From positions 1 to 11,774 of the forward strand of contig DQGF01000024.1 in NCBI GenBank assembly GCA_003525045.1: a stretch of 11,774 nt of DNA, written 5' to 3'. Position 1 is the stretch's first letter. Every line of letters begins with the position of its first letter. This stretch comes from Pseudomonas sp. (GTDB lineage Bacteria > Pseudomonadota > Gammaproteobacteria > Pseudomonadales > Pseudomonadaceae). Below the pieces are notes generated by a model. That model saw only the letters and a program-made list of their open reading frames with translations, was not told the DNA's origin and made no database searches. The translations under genes and the position numbers were made by a program. Shown here piece by piece: positions 1 through 6,826 of this stretch.

Positions 1-606
1 CATGTCGCCCATCAGCACCTGGTGTTTATAACCCCCGATCAACTCGCGGATGTAAGCCAGTTGCATGCTGCGGGCGCGGGCGCCCAGCGCCAGGTGCATC
101 ATGACCACCACCAATGCTTCCGGACCTTCACCGAAACGTACCAGAATCGCTCCGCGACCCTTGGGTCCCGGCAGCGGATGATCTTCAATCGCCCACGGGC
201 GCAAGCGACTGAGCACGCCATTGCTGTGCTGGCCGAGGCGACCCAGGTTGCGATTGAGTTGTTGATACCAGTAAGGGAAGGCACCGAGCTGAGCCAGGTG
301 CTCGACCTGATTGACGTAGCCGGACCGCAGGCTACCGCCATCGACCTCCTGCAGGGCGACCAGATCGAAGTCGCCCAGCAGATTACCGATCTTTTGCAGA
401 TTGTCGGCACGCCCGGTGTGCGGCAGCAGATGTTGCCAGCCTCGGGTCAGATAGTGCCGATACCGCTCGGTACTGATGCCGACCTGGATATTGAAACTGA
501 GCAATCGCAGACGGCTGTCTGCGGGCAGCCCCGTCGATTCCAGATGATGCTCGTTGACCCGCGGATCATGCAGGCCAACGACGCGTTCAGTGCCCCAGCG
601 GCGCAT
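1..606 (-). CDS. Endonuclease/exonuclease/phosphatase (EEP) family protein, C-terminus cut by the window
   Basis: The first 202 residues of this reading frame are present, and the gene runs off the left edge. Visible EEP-fold landmarks, in order, are LLSFNIQVG (Asn39), ALQEVDGG (Glu87, the usual metal ligand), MMHLALG (His171) and LMGDM at 198-202, where the family has its GD-N motif. The family contains Mg-dependent nucleases and phosphodiesterases; the substrate here cannot be told. No signal peptide is visible. The ATG at 604-606 lies 14 bp after the dsbA stop on the same strand, with only a weak GGGG before it, so it is probably co-transcribed and perhaps translationally coupled with dsbA. 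The neighbourhood corresponds to PA5488 of P. aeruginosa (from memory). Family assignment is firm; the specific role is unknown. Confidence 0.85.
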   Translation of the reverse strand, partial: MRRWGTERVVGLHDPRVNEHHLESTGLPADSRLRLLSFNIQVGISTERYRHYLTRGWQHLLPHTGRADNLQKIGNLLGDFDLVALQEVDGGSLRSGYVNQVEHLAQLGAFPYWYQQLNRNLGRLGQHSNGVLSRLRPWAIEDHPLPGPKGRGAILVRFGEGPEALVVVMMHLALGARARSMQLAYIRELIGGYKHQVLMGDM

Positions 607-620
607 GGCAGGCCCCGCGC

Positions 621-1262
621 TTAGTTGGCAGCAGCCTTGGTTGCCGCTCGCTCTTGATCGACCAGTTTATCGGCCAGTTGCAGTGCTTGCTCGGCGCCGC
701 CGGCGGAACCGATGTCAAAACGGTATTTACCGTTGACGACCATGGTAGGTACGCCAGTGATTTCATACTTCTTGGCCAGCTCTTTGGCCTGATTCACTTG
801 GCCCTTGATGGCGAAGGAGTTGAACGTGGCGAGGAATTTATCCTTGTCTACACCTTGAGTGGCGAGGAACTCGGCCATTTCATCCGGGGTCACCAGTTTC
901 TTGTGCTCTTCCTGAATCGCCTTGAACACCGCGGCGTGAACCTTGTGCTCGACACCCATGGATTCTAGGGTCAGGAACATCTGGCCGTGGGCATCCCAAG
1001 GGCCGCCGAACATGGCCGGGATACGCTTGAAATTCACGTCGGATGGCAGTTTTTCAACCCAAGGATTGATCACCGGCTCGAATTTGTAGCAATGCGGGCA
1101 GCCATACCAGAACAGCTCCACCACTTCGATCTTGCCAGGTACGGCAACCGGAACTGGTTTGCTCAGTTCCGCATAAGGTGCGGCGGGTGCTTCGGCGGCT
1201 TGGGCAGTCATGCCGAACAGGCCGGCAGCGACGAGTGCGGCGCTGATGATCAGATTACGCAT
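621..1262 (-). CDS. dsbA: Periplasmic thiol:disulfide interchange protein DsbA
   Basis: This 213-residue protein oxidises cysteine pairs in newly exported proteins and is itself re-oxidised by DsbB in the inner membrane. A Sec signal peptide (MRNLIISAAL...) probably ends at AQA, cleaved after residue 22. The thioredoxin-fold active site CPHC is at 55-58, preceded by ELFWYG, and the cis-proline loop TGVPT has Pro172. The helical insertion typical of DsbA lies between them. Length is normal for the family. A good ribosome site (AGGAG, 1269-1273 on the minus strand) supports the ATG at 1262. The EEP-family gene follows closely. The c-type cytochromes upstream are separated by a terminator, so dsbA probably has its own promoter in 1263-1356, where I could not pick a convincing -35/-10 pair. 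Confidence 0.96.
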   Translation of the reverse strand: MRNLIISAALVAAGLFGMTAQAAEAPAAPYAELSKPVPVAVPGKIEVVELFWYGCPHCYKFEPVINPWVEKLPSDVNFKRIPAMFGGPWDAHGQMFLTLESMGVEHKVHAAVFKAIQEEHKKLVTPDEMAEFLATQGVDKDKFLATFNSFAIKGQVNQAKELAKKYEITGVPTMVVNGKYRFDIGSAGGAEQALQLADKLVDQERAATKAAAN

Positions 1263-1356
1263 GCTTTACTCCTGGACAATTTGGGTCGCCTCGCGCGACC
1301 TGTTTTCAGACAGATCCTGGCGGGCTTGAGTTTGCTAGTGTAACGGCAGCGGCCAC

Positions 1357-1385
1357 AAAAAAGGGCGGCCAAGGCCACCCTTTTT
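1357..1385 (-). terminator. Intrinsic terminator after the cytochrome c4 gene
   Basis: Read on the minus strand, an 8-bp stem GGGTGGCC / GGCCGCCC (one U-G wobble) with a 2-nt loop is followed by six T residues (1362 to 1357). It lies about 70 bp beyond the cytochrome c4 stop and ahead of dsbA. On the plus strand the same stem has a C-A mismatch, so the minus-strand reading is the better one. Confidence 0.85.
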
Positions 1386-1455
1386 ATGCTTGCATCGGCA
1401 GATTAATCGAGCGTTAACATTGCAAGACATCCCACGCAATGTCCGCTCGGCGGCC

Positions 1456-2067
1456 TTAGTGCAAGCCTTGGATATAGCTGGAGACTGCTGCGATATCTTC
1501 GTCGCTCAGTCTTTTGGCGATGGTCTGCATGGTTTTGGTATCGCCATCGTTGGCCCGACCGCCTTCTTCCTTGCGGAAGTCGGTCAGTTGCTTGGCAATA
1601 TACTGAGCATGTTGACCGCCCAGATGAGGGAAGCCGGCAGCCGCGTTGCCCTTGCCGTCTGGAGAGTGGCAGCCGGTGCAGGCTGGCAGGCCCTTGGTCA
1701 GATCCCCACCACGGAACAAGGCTTCACCGCGAGCGACGACTTTCGGATCGGCGGCGCCAACGCTGCCTTTCTGGCTGGCGAAGTAGGCGGAGATATCGGC
1801 CAGGTCCTGATCGCTCAGGTTGGTCAGCAGGCCAGTCATTTCCAGTACCGTGCGTTTGCCGGACTTGATGTCGTGCAACTGCTTGTTCAGATAACGTTCG
1901 CCCTGGCCTGCCAGTTTCGGAAAGTTAGGCGCCATGCTGTTGCCATCCGGGCCATGACAGGCGCCACATACTGCGGCTTTCGCCTGACCAGCAGTTGCAT
2001 CACCTGCAGCATGGGCTACGCCGGAGATCCCCACGGTCAACAGCAGACTCACGATCAATTTGTTCAT
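1456..2067 (-). CDS. cc4: Diheme cytochrome c4
   Basis: This 203-residue periplasmic electron carrier is thought to pass electrons from the bc1 complex to terminal oxidases, including cbb3 types. The signal peptide ends near AHA (residues 18-20). Two heme-binding CxxCH motifs are seen: CGACH at 34-38 and CTGCH at 130-134. Each lies in a similar half (ACHGPDGN... and GCHSPDGKG...), showing the internal duplication of the c4 family. Likely axial methionines are Met78 (LEMTG) and Met180 (KTMQTIA). The start is the ATG at 2065-2067; its ribosome site is weak (TTGGATT). It lies 46 bp downstream of the c5-like cytochrome gene on the same strand, so the two are probably one operon ending at the terminator at 1357-1385. 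Confidence 0.95.
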   Translation of the reverse strand: MNKLIVSLLLTVGISGVAHAAGDATAGQAKAAVCGACHGPDGNSMAPNFPKLAGQGERYLNKQLHDIKSGKRTVLEMTGLLTNLSDQDLADISAYFASQKGSVGAADPKVVARGEALFRGGDLTKGLPACTGCHSPDGKGNAAAGFPHLGGQHAQYIAKQLTDFRKEEGGRANDGDTKTMQTIAKRLSDEDIAAVSSYIQGLH

Positions 2068-2113
2068 CAGCTAATCCAACTACGGCTAAGGGTTAAAGAG
2101 TTATGGACCGGGA

Positions 2114-2404
2114 TCACTCGCTCATCCACTGGATGATGGCTTGGTAATCCTCGGCACTGCAGTCCATGCACAAACCACGCGGCGGCATCGCCTTGAAACC
2201 CTGGGTCACGTGTTGCACCAGCGTCTCCATACCTTTCGCCAACCTCGGCGTCCAAGCTTCCTGGTCGCCCTTCTTGGGCGCCATGGGTAGTTGGCCGGAA
2301 TGACAGGCACCACAAACACGGTTGTACACAGCTTCCGGATCCTGTGTAGCCTGAGCGCTGTAAAGCGGCATCAAGATACCGGCAGCTAGCAGCCATTTCG
2401 TCAT
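2114..2404 (-). CDS. Monoheme c5-like cytochrome c, periplasmic
   Basis: This 96-residue protein has a signal peptide (MTKWLLAAGI..., cleavage near SAQA). It has one heme site, CGACH at 31-35, and the AMPPRG motif with the likely axial Met73. A second cysteine pair in GLCMDC (Cys79, Cys82) is a signature of the cytochrome c5 family, where it forms a disulfide. It probably acts as a small electron carrier alongside the cytochrome c4 encoded just downstream. An AAAAGG ribosome site about 7 nt before the ATG supports the start. It corresponds in place to PA5491 of P. aeruginosa (from memory). The physiological partner is not evident from sequence. Confidence 0.92.
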   Translation of the reverse strand: MTKWLLAAGILMPLYSAQATQDPEAVYNRVCGACHSGQLPMAPKKGDQEAWTPRLAKGMETLVQHVTQGFKAMPPRGLCMDCSAEDYQAIIQWMSE

Positions 2405-2520
2405 AAAACGACCTTTTCAGGGTTGAGAGCGTTCTGCGTTCTAATGCGCAATCAAGGTCAACCGCTCTCGTGAACTTCATCCTACGCTGGGACAAAGCGC
2501 ACACAAAATCTGCGGCATTA

Positions 2521-2526
2521 TATACT
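2521..2526 (+). promoter_or_regulatory. Candidate -10 element for engB
   Basis: TATACT in an AT-rich patch (ATTATATACT), 70 bp before the engB ATG, is the best sigma-70 -10 candidate in the divergent region 2405-2595 between the c5-like cytochrome gene and engB. I see no good -35 at the usual distance. It also argues against a longer engB reading frame starting further upstream. Nothing else recognisable was found in this 191-bp gap. Confidence 0.4.
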
Positions 2527-2595
2527 GGCGCCACTGAAACGGAAACGACACTGCTTGCCGCGTCCATTCCCGGCGCCGCCCACATCGGAAATCCC

Positions 2596-3237
2596 ATGCA
2601 ATTCAAGAACCCCATCCTCGGCCTGTGCCAACAGTCCACCTTCATGCTCAGCGCCGCCAAAGTCGATCAATGTCCCGACGACGAAGGCTTTGAAGTCGCC
2701 TTCGCCGGCCGTTCCAACGCCGGCAAGTCCAGTGCGCTGAACACCCTCACGCATGCGAGCCTGGCGCGAACCTCGAAAACACCGGGGCGTACGCAGCTGC
2801 TGAACTTCTTCAAGCTAGACGATGAACGCCGTCTGGTCGACCTGCCGGGTTACGGTTACGCAAAAGTACCGATCCCGTTGAAGATGCACTGGCAGCGTCA
2901 CCTGGAAGCCTATCTGGGCGGTCGCGAGAGTTTGAAAGGTTTGATTCTGATGATGGATATCCGTCATCCAATGACCGACTTCGACCTGCTGATGCTTGAC
3001 TGGGCCGTCGCCGCCGGCATGCCGATGCACATCCTGCTGACCAAAGCTGACAAGCTGACCTATGGCGCGGCGAAAAACACCCTGCTCAAGGTTCAGGCGG
3101 AGATCCGCAAAGGTTGGGGCGATGCCGTGACGATTCAGCTGTTTTCTGCACCGAAACGCATGGGCCTGGAAGACGCCTACACTGTATTGGCAGGCTGGAT
3201 GGAACTGGCGGACAAGGGTGCCGAGGTTGCCGAGTAA
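2596..3237 (+). CDS. engB: Ribosome biogenesis GTPase EngB/YihA
   Basis: This 213-residue TRAFAC-class GTPase takes part in assembly of the large ribosomal subunit and is usually essential. The G motifs are all present: G1 GRSNAGKS at 38-45, G2 threonine in KTPGRTQ (Thr66), G3 DLPG at 82-85, G4 TKAD at 149-152 and G5 SAP at 184-186. The frame is open upstream to a GTG at 2470, but the ATG at 2596 gives [10 protein letters not shown], which matches family N-termini, has GGAA upstream and leaves the likely promoter outside the gene. The neighbouring order polA, sRNA, engB, with engB convergent to the sRNA, is the same as polA-spf-yihA in E. coli. Length is normal. Confidence 0.95.
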   Translation: MQFKNPILGLCQQSTFMLSAAKVDQCPDDEGFEVAFAGRSNAGKSSALNTLTHASLARTSKTPGRTQLLNFFKLDDERRLVDLPGYGYAKVPIPLKMHWQRHLEAYLGGRESLKGLILMMDIRHPMTDFDLLMLDWAVAAGMPMHILLTKADKLTYGAAKNTLLKVQAEIRKGWGDAVTIQLFSAPKRMGLEDAYTVLAGWMELADKGAEVAE

Positions 3238-3260
3238 GGTTGCCAGATAAAATCGCGGGC

Positions 3261-3305
3261 AAAAAAAACCCCGGACTTCTATGGGGAGGGGGAAGTTCCG
3301 GGGTT
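3261..3305 (-). terminator. Intrinsic terminator of the ErsA-like sRNA
   Basis: On the minus strand, AACCCCGGAACTTC pairs with GAAGTCCGGGGTT with a single bulged base, the loop is C-rich, and eight T residues follow (3268 to 3261). The engB stop lies only 23 bp beyond, so transcription of engB and the sRNA converges here. There is no T-run on the plus strand, so its use as an engB terminator is less clear. Confidence 0.9.
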
Positions 3306-3391
3306 CAAGTTCCGGACCGCTTAGGGCGGGGTCCAGATATCTGCCAACACTTAACACAACATAGGAGCATCGAAGGGCTTCACCAGCCATT
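3261..3391 (-). ncRNA. ersA: Small regulatory RNA, ErsA-like (Spot 42 position)
   Basis: A transcript of about 131 nt is predicted on the minus strand from near 3391 to the poly-U end at 3261. It lies between engB and polA in the same direction as polA, the place of Spot 42 in E. coli and of ErsA in P. aeruginosa (about 132 nt, sigma-22 dependent, acts on algC mRNA; from memory). Two hairpins are visible: GGACC/GGTCC with a GC-rich inner stem at about 3313-3333, and the terminator stem at 3267-3305 with a C-rich loop (CCCTCCCCATA). A C-rich loop could pair with G-rich ribosome sites, which is inference. The start site is estimated from the promoter. Identity as ErsA rests on synteny, size, promoter type and terminator, not on an alignment. 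Confidence 0.8.
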
Positions 3392-3397
3392 CAGTAA

Positions 3398-3426
3398 CTC
3401 TGAGTGGCGTTTCACAGGTTTAGTTC
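3398..3426 (-). promoter_or_regulatory. Sigma-22 (AlgU/RpoE-type) promoter of the sRNA
   Basis: On the minus strand GAACTA (3426-3421), a 17-nt spacer and TCAGA (from 3403) fit the AlgU/RpoE consensus GAACTT-N16/17-TCnnA with one mismatch in the -35 hexamer. The start site would fall near 3391, which gives an RNA of about 131 nt ending at the terminator. A T-tract lies upstream at 3442-3437 and could act as an UP element. AlgU control would tie the sRNA to envelope stress. Confidence 0.72.
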
Positions 3427-3438
3427 CTGAAGGGCTAA

Positions 3439-3468
3439 AAAACCATTCGAAATAAACCGGTTGGTTTT
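3439..3468 (-). other. AT-rich inverted repeat upstream of the sRNA promoter
   Basis: AAAACCA (3439-3445) and TGGTTTT (3462-3468) form a 7-bp inverted repeat around a 16-nt loop; on the minus strand the T-run continues to 3437. It could be a weak terminator for read-through from polA or simply the AT-rich zone before the sRNA promoter. The stem is too weak to decide. Confidence 0.3.
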
Positions 3469-3493
3469 CCGCAATAAGCGTCCTCTGCCTTTT

Positions 3494-3518
3494 CTGCCGC
3501 GGCACTATGCCGCAGCAG
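3494..3518. other. GC-rich hairpin of unknown role
   Basis: CTGC-c-GCGGCA, a 3-nt loop, then TGCCGC-a-GCAG form a 10-bp stem with one mismatch. No T-run follows on either strand, so it does not look like an intrinsic terminator. It lies between the REP pair behind polA and the sRNA promoter, and may slow or stabilise the polA transcript end. Confidence 0.4.
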
Positions 3519-3524
3519 GGCCCG

Positions 3525-3624
3525 TGTAGGAGCGAGCTTGCTCGCGATGGACGCCCAGGCGCCGCGTTTATCCAGGCAGCCCTCGTCATCGTTAACGTTC
3601 TTCGCGAGCAAGCTCGCTCCTACA
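3525..3624. repeat. Inverted REP pair (REPIN) behind polA
   Basis: Two 23-nt REP sequences in inverted orientation, TGTAGGAGCGAGC... at 3525-3547 and its exact complement at 3602-3624, flank a 54-nt spacer. This is a Pseudomonas REP doublet, which RAYT transposases are thought to mobilise. It begins 8 bp after the polA stop codon and could fold into a long hairpin at the 3' end of the polA mRNA. Its core (GAGCTTGCTCGCGA) differs from that of the other two REP elements in the window (GAGGCTTGCCCGCGA). Confidence 0.9.
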
Positions 3625-3632
3625 GAAGTTGC

Positions 3633-6401
3633 TCAGTGAGCCTCATCCCAGTTATTTCCTACACCCACCTCTACCAGAAGCGGCACATCCAGTTGTGCTG
3701 CGTCGCTCATGTGCGCGCGAATTTCCTCTCGAACCTGGTCGATCAGATCTTCGCGCACCTCAAGCACCAATTCATCGTGCACCTGCAGGATGACTTTGGC
3801 GTCGAGACCTGACGTGGTCAGCCAATTATCCACTGCGACCATCGCTTTCTTGATGATGTCCGCCGCGGTGCCTTGCATCGGGGCGTTGATCGCTGTGCGC
3901 TCGGCACCTTTGCGCAGGGCCGGGTTTTTCGCGTTGATCTCCGGCAGGTACAGGCGACGACCGAAGATGGTTTCGACGAAACCTTGCTCGGCGGCCTGGG
4001 CGCGGGTGCGCTGCATGTACTCCAGTACGCCGGGGTAGCGGGTGAAGTAACGGTCGATGTAAGCCTGGGACTGTTTGCGATCGACGCCGATCTGCTTGGC
4101 CAGACCAAAGGCGCTCATGCCGTAGATCAAACCGAAGTTGATCGCCTTGGCGCTACGCCGCTGGTCGGTGGTGACCGCTTCCAGTTCGACCCCGAAGACT
4201 TCTGCCGCTGTGGCCTTATGCACGTCCAGGTCGTTGCGGAAGGCGTACAGCAAGCCTTCGTCCTTAGCCAGGTGAGCCATGATCCGCAGCTCGATTTGCG
4301 AATAGTCCGCGGCCAGCAGTTTGTAGCCTTTTGGCGCGACGAACGCCTGACGAATCCGACGGCCTTCGGCGGTACGGATCGGAATGTTCTGCAGGTTCGG
4401 ATCGATGGACGACAATCGTCCGGTAGCGGCAACGGCTTGCTGATAAGACGTATGGATGCGCCCGGTGCGAGCGTTGATCTGCTCTGGCAAACGGTCGGTG
4501 TAGGTGCTCTTTAGTTTACTCAGCGAGCGGTACTGCATCAGCACCTTGGGCAGCGGGTAGTCCTGTTCGGCCAACTCGGCCAACACCGCTTCGGCTGTCG
4601 AGGCCTGGCCCTTGGCGGTTTTGCTGAGGACGGGCAAGCCGAGCTTTTCGTAAAGGATCACGCCCAGTTGTTTTGGCGAACCGAGGTTGAATTCTTCGCC
4701 GGCAATGGTAAAGGCCTCGCGCTCAAGGGCGACCAGCTTCTCACCCAACTCGACGCTCTGGATGCCCAGCAGGTTGGCGTCCACGAGCGCGCCTTGGCGT
4801 TCGATACGGGCCAGCACCGGCATCAGCGGCATTTCAATGTCGTTGAGTACTTTGCTCAGGCTTGGCGTGGCTGCCAGTTTTTCTTGCAATGCCAGGTGCA
4901 GGCGGAAGGTGACATCGGCGTCTTCGGCGGCATAGGGGCCTGCCAGCTCAAGAGAGATCTGGTCGAAGGTCAGCTGTTTGACGCCTTTACCCGCGATCTC
5001 GTGAATGTCGGTCTTGCTTTGGCCCAGGTACTTGAGCGCCAGACTGTCCATGTCGTGACGGGTGGCCGTCGAGTCGAGTACGTAAGACTCGAGCATGGTG
5101 TCGTAGGCGATACCCCGAACCACGATCCCGTTGTTCTGATCGCCACCGATGGCGCAATTGGCAAGGATATTGGTTTCGAACTTGGCGTGCTGGCCGACTT
5201 TCAGCTTGTTCGGGTTTTCCAGCAGCGGTTTCAACGCCAGTAGCACGCTGTCGCGATCCAGTTGGTCCGGAACGCCCATGTAGGAATGGGTCAGCGGAAT
5301 GTAGGCCGCTTCGTTGGCCGCGACGGAAAACGCCAGACCCACCAGTTGCGAGTGTTGGGCATCACTGCCATTGGTTTCGGTGACGAAGGCGATCAGCGGT
5401 GCCTTGTCGAGCTTGTCCAGCCAGGCCTCGAAGCGCTTCTGGTCGAGGATGGTTTCGTACTTCGCTTCAGCGGCGCCCGGCTGTTCCTGGACGACTTCGA
5501 CAATGTCCTGACCCGAGCGCTTGGCGTCGCGTTGGTTCTCTTCGAACCAGCTCTTGAATTCCAGCAGGGTGTAAAGCTCGGCGAGCTTGTCGTGGTCCGG
5601 CCGACCCATTTGCAAGTCGTCCAGGCCGATATCCAGCGGCACATCGATCTTGATCGTCGCCAGTCGATAGGAGAGAAACGCCATCTCCTTGTGCTCTTCG
5701 AGCTTGGCCGGCAGGGTCTTGGCCCCGCGAATCGGCAGGGTCGGAACGATATCGAGCTGCGCGTAGAGCTCGGTCAGGCCGCCATTCACGCCCACCAGCA
5801 GCCCGGAAGCGGTTTTCGGGCCGATACCCGGAACGCCCGGAATGTTGTCGGACGAATCGCCCATCAGTGCCAGATAATCGATGATCTGCTCGGGAGCGAC
5901 GCCGAATTTCTCCTTCACGCCCTCCACGTCCAGCGCGCTACCGGTCATGGTATTGACCAAGGTAATGTGCCCGTCGACCAGTTGCGCCATGTCCTTGTCA
6001 CCCGTGGAAATGACCACCGGGCGGTCGGCGGCCGCACTGCTGCGTGCCAGGGTGCCGATCACGTCGTCCGCTTCGACGTTGTCCACGCACAGCAATGGGA
6101 AGCCCAGGGCCTTGACGCTGGCGTGCAACGGCTCGATTTGTACCCGCATGTCGTCGGGCATGCTCGGACGGTTGGCCTTGTATTCGGCGAACATTTCGTC
6201 GCGAAAAGTCCCGCCCTTGGCGTCGAACACCACGGCGAATGGACTGTCCGGGTACTGCTTGCGCAGACTCTTGAGCATGTTCAACACGCCTTTGACCGCA
6301 CCGGTCGGCAGACCTTTGGATGTGGTGAGCGGTGGCAGGGCGTGAAAGGCGCGGTACAGGTAAGAAGAACCGTCCACCAGGACGAGGGGGGCTTGGCTCA
6401 T
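3633..6401 (-). CDS. polA: DNA polymerase I, with an altered 3'-5' exonuclease site
   Basis: This 922-residue enzyme fills gaps and removes RNA primers in replication and repair. The 5'-nuclease domain (about 1-290) keeps FDAKGGTFR, EADDVIG, STGDKDM and the helix-hairpin-helix region LMGDSSDNIPG. The polymerase domain (about 530-922) keeps motif A DYSQIELR (Asp699), motif B RRSAKAINFGLIYG and motif C QVHDE (Asp876). In the middle domain, Exo I reads FVTET (Val340) where E. coli has FDTET (Asp355). Exo II reads GQHAKFE (Glu409) where E. coli has GQNLKYD (Asp424). Exo III YAAED (Asp494) is intact. About eight extra residues (GGDQNNGIV) lie nearby. The ATG at 6401 gives MSQAPLVLVDG, as in relatives; a TTG at 6413 is an in-frame alternative. 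It is transcribed toward the sRNA. Confidence 0.97.
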   Translation of the reverse strand: MSQAPLVLVDGSSYLYRAFHALPPLTTSKGLPTGAVKGVLNMLKSLRKQYPDSPFAVVFDAKGGTFRDEMFAEYKANRPSMPDDMRVQIEPLHASVKALGFPLLCVDNVEADDVIGTLARSSAAADRPVVISTGDKDMAQLVDGHITLVNTMTGSALDVEGVKEKFGVAPEQIIDYLALMGDSSDNIPGVPGIGPKTASGLLVGVNGGLTELYAQLDIVPTLPIRGAKTLPAKLEEHKEMAFLSYRLATIKIDVPLDIGLDDLQMGRPDHDKLAELYTLLEFKSWFEENQRDAKRSGQDIVEVVQEQPGAAEAKYETILDQKRFEAWLDKLDKAPLIAFVTETNGSDAQHSQLVGLAFSVAANEAAYIPLTHSYMGVPDQLDRDSVLLALKPLLENPNKLKVGQHAKFETNILANCAIGGDQNNGIVVRGIAYDTMLESYVLDSTATRHDMDSLALKYLGQSKTDIHEIAGKGVKQLTFDQISLELAGPYAAEDADVTFRLHLALQEKLAATPSLSKVLNDIEMPLMPVLARIERQGALVDANLLGIQSVELGEKLVALEREAFTIAGEEFNLGSPKQLGVILYEKLGLPVLSKTAKGQASTAEAVLAELAEQDYPLPKVLMQYRSLSKLKSTYTDRLPEQINARTGRIHTSYQQAVAATGRLSSIDPNLQNIPIRTAEGRRIRQAFVAPKGYKLLAADYSQIELRIMAHLAKDEGLLYAFRNDLDVHKATAAEVFGVELEAVTTDQRRSAKAINFGLIYGMSAFGLAKQIGVDRKQSQAYIDRYFTRYPGVLEYMQRTRAQAAEQGFVETIFGRRLYLPEINAKNPALRKGAERTAINAPMQGTAADIIKKAMVAVDNWLTTSGLDAKVILQVHDELVLEVREDLIDQVREEIRAHMSDAAQLDVPLLVEVGVGNNWDEAH

Positions 6402-6424
6402 GAGCAGGATCAACCTTTTCGGCG

Positions 6425-6449
6425 GGTCCGGCGCTAGAATAGCGGGACC
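6425..6449. promoter_or_regulatory. Dyad with back-to-back -10-like elements between polA and the DUF2782 gene
   Basis: GGTCC-GG-CGCT, AGAAT, AGCG-GGACC form an inverted repeat with a two-base bulge. Its centre contains TAGAAT on the plus strand (6435-6440) and TATTCT on the minus strand (6441-6436), both plausible -10 hexamers for the two divergent genes. Their ATGs at 6401 and 6476 would then have leaders of about 30 nt each. I see no convincing -35 elements, so this remains a candidate. Confidence 0.35.
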
Positions 6450-6475
6450 GTTGACGACAAAGGGACAAGGTTATC

Positions 6476-6766
6476 ATGCGCACACTAAATCGCCTGTTAC
6501 TGGCTGGCTTGTTTGCAATCGCTCCATTGGCTGTCATGGCGGCGGACGATGCACCGTCGCCGGAGCCGGATGTCACGATCCGCACGGAAGGGGATAAAGT
6601 CATTCAGGAGTACCGTCAGAACGGTTTCCTGTATGCGATCAAGGTCACCCCGAAGGGCGCACCGCCGTATTTTCTGGTGCGTGCGGACGGGACCGATGCA
6701 AACTTCATCCGCTCGGATCAGCCGGATATGCTGATTCCGTCGTGGAAGATCTTTGAGTGGAAGTAG
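6476..6766 (+). CDS. Small exported DUF2782 protein
   Basis: This 96-residue protein has a clear Sec signal peptide (MRTLNRLLLAGLFAIAPLAVMA, cleavage after residue 22). The mature part is about 74 residues: an acidic, proline-containing start (ADDAPSPEPDVTIRTEGDK), then EYRQNGFLYAIKVTPKGAPPYFLV and a C-terminus ending SWKIFEWK. This matches the DUF2782 family, found beside polA in Pseudomonas (PA5494, from memory). The function is unknown; a small periplasmic domain is all that can be inferred. AAGG about 7 nt before the ATG serves as ribosome site. It is divergent from polA and lies 60 bp ahead of thrB on the same strand, so it may share a transcript with thrB. Confidence 0.88.
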   Translation: MRTLNRLLLAGLFAIAPLAVMAADDAPSPEPDVTIRTEGDKVIQEYRQNGFLYAIKVTPKGAPPYFLVRADGTDANFIRSDQPDMLIPSWKIFEWK

Positions 6767-6789
6767 TTTCCTAACTTTAATCGGCGCCA

Positions 6790-6822
6790 GCTCAATCGCG
6801 GCGCCCGAACTGAGCAGTTTTT
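6790..6822 (+). terminator. Possible weak terminator or leader hairpin before thrB
   Basis: GCTCA (6790-6794) pairs with TGAGC (6811-6815) and is followed by AG and five T residues. A competing GC-rich pair, TCGGCGCC with GGCGCCCGA, overlaps the loop. The T-run ends 4 bp before the thrB ATG, in the position where a ribosome site would be expected. It may be a weak terminator of the DUF2782 gene or a leader structure affecting thrB. Evidence is limited to the sequence pairing. Confidence 0.3.
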
Positions 6823-6826
6823 AATC

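Noticed and set aside
22..624. A 200-codon plus-strand open frame at the left edge.
   Set aside because: The minus strand in the same place encodes an EEP-family protein with its motifs in order; the plus frame has none and overlaps the dsbA stop.
2470..2595. N-terminal extension of engB from a GTG.
   Set aside because: It would place the likely -10 element inside the gene and add residues absent from the family; the ATG at 2596 gives the usual N-terminus.
2067..2660. A 197-codon minus-strand frame across the c5-like cytochrome and the engB promoter region.
   Set aside because: It overlaps the real cytochrome gene in another frame, crosses the divergent promoter region and shows no recognisable domain.
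3261..3391. The sRNA as a true Spot 42 homologue.
   Set aside because: Only the position is shared as far as I can see; the promoter looks sigma-22-type and the sequence is C-rich in the terminator loop, which fits ErsA better.
3525..3624. The REP pair as an intrinsic terminator of polA, or as a CRISPR repeat.
   Set aside because: No T-run follows the stem on either strand, and there is one inverted pair, not a series of direct repeats with spacers.
5262..6437. A 391-codon open frame on the plus strand opposite the polA 5' part.
   Set aside because: It mirrors polA codons on the other strand, has low-complexity shadow composition and no family motifs; polA is certain here.
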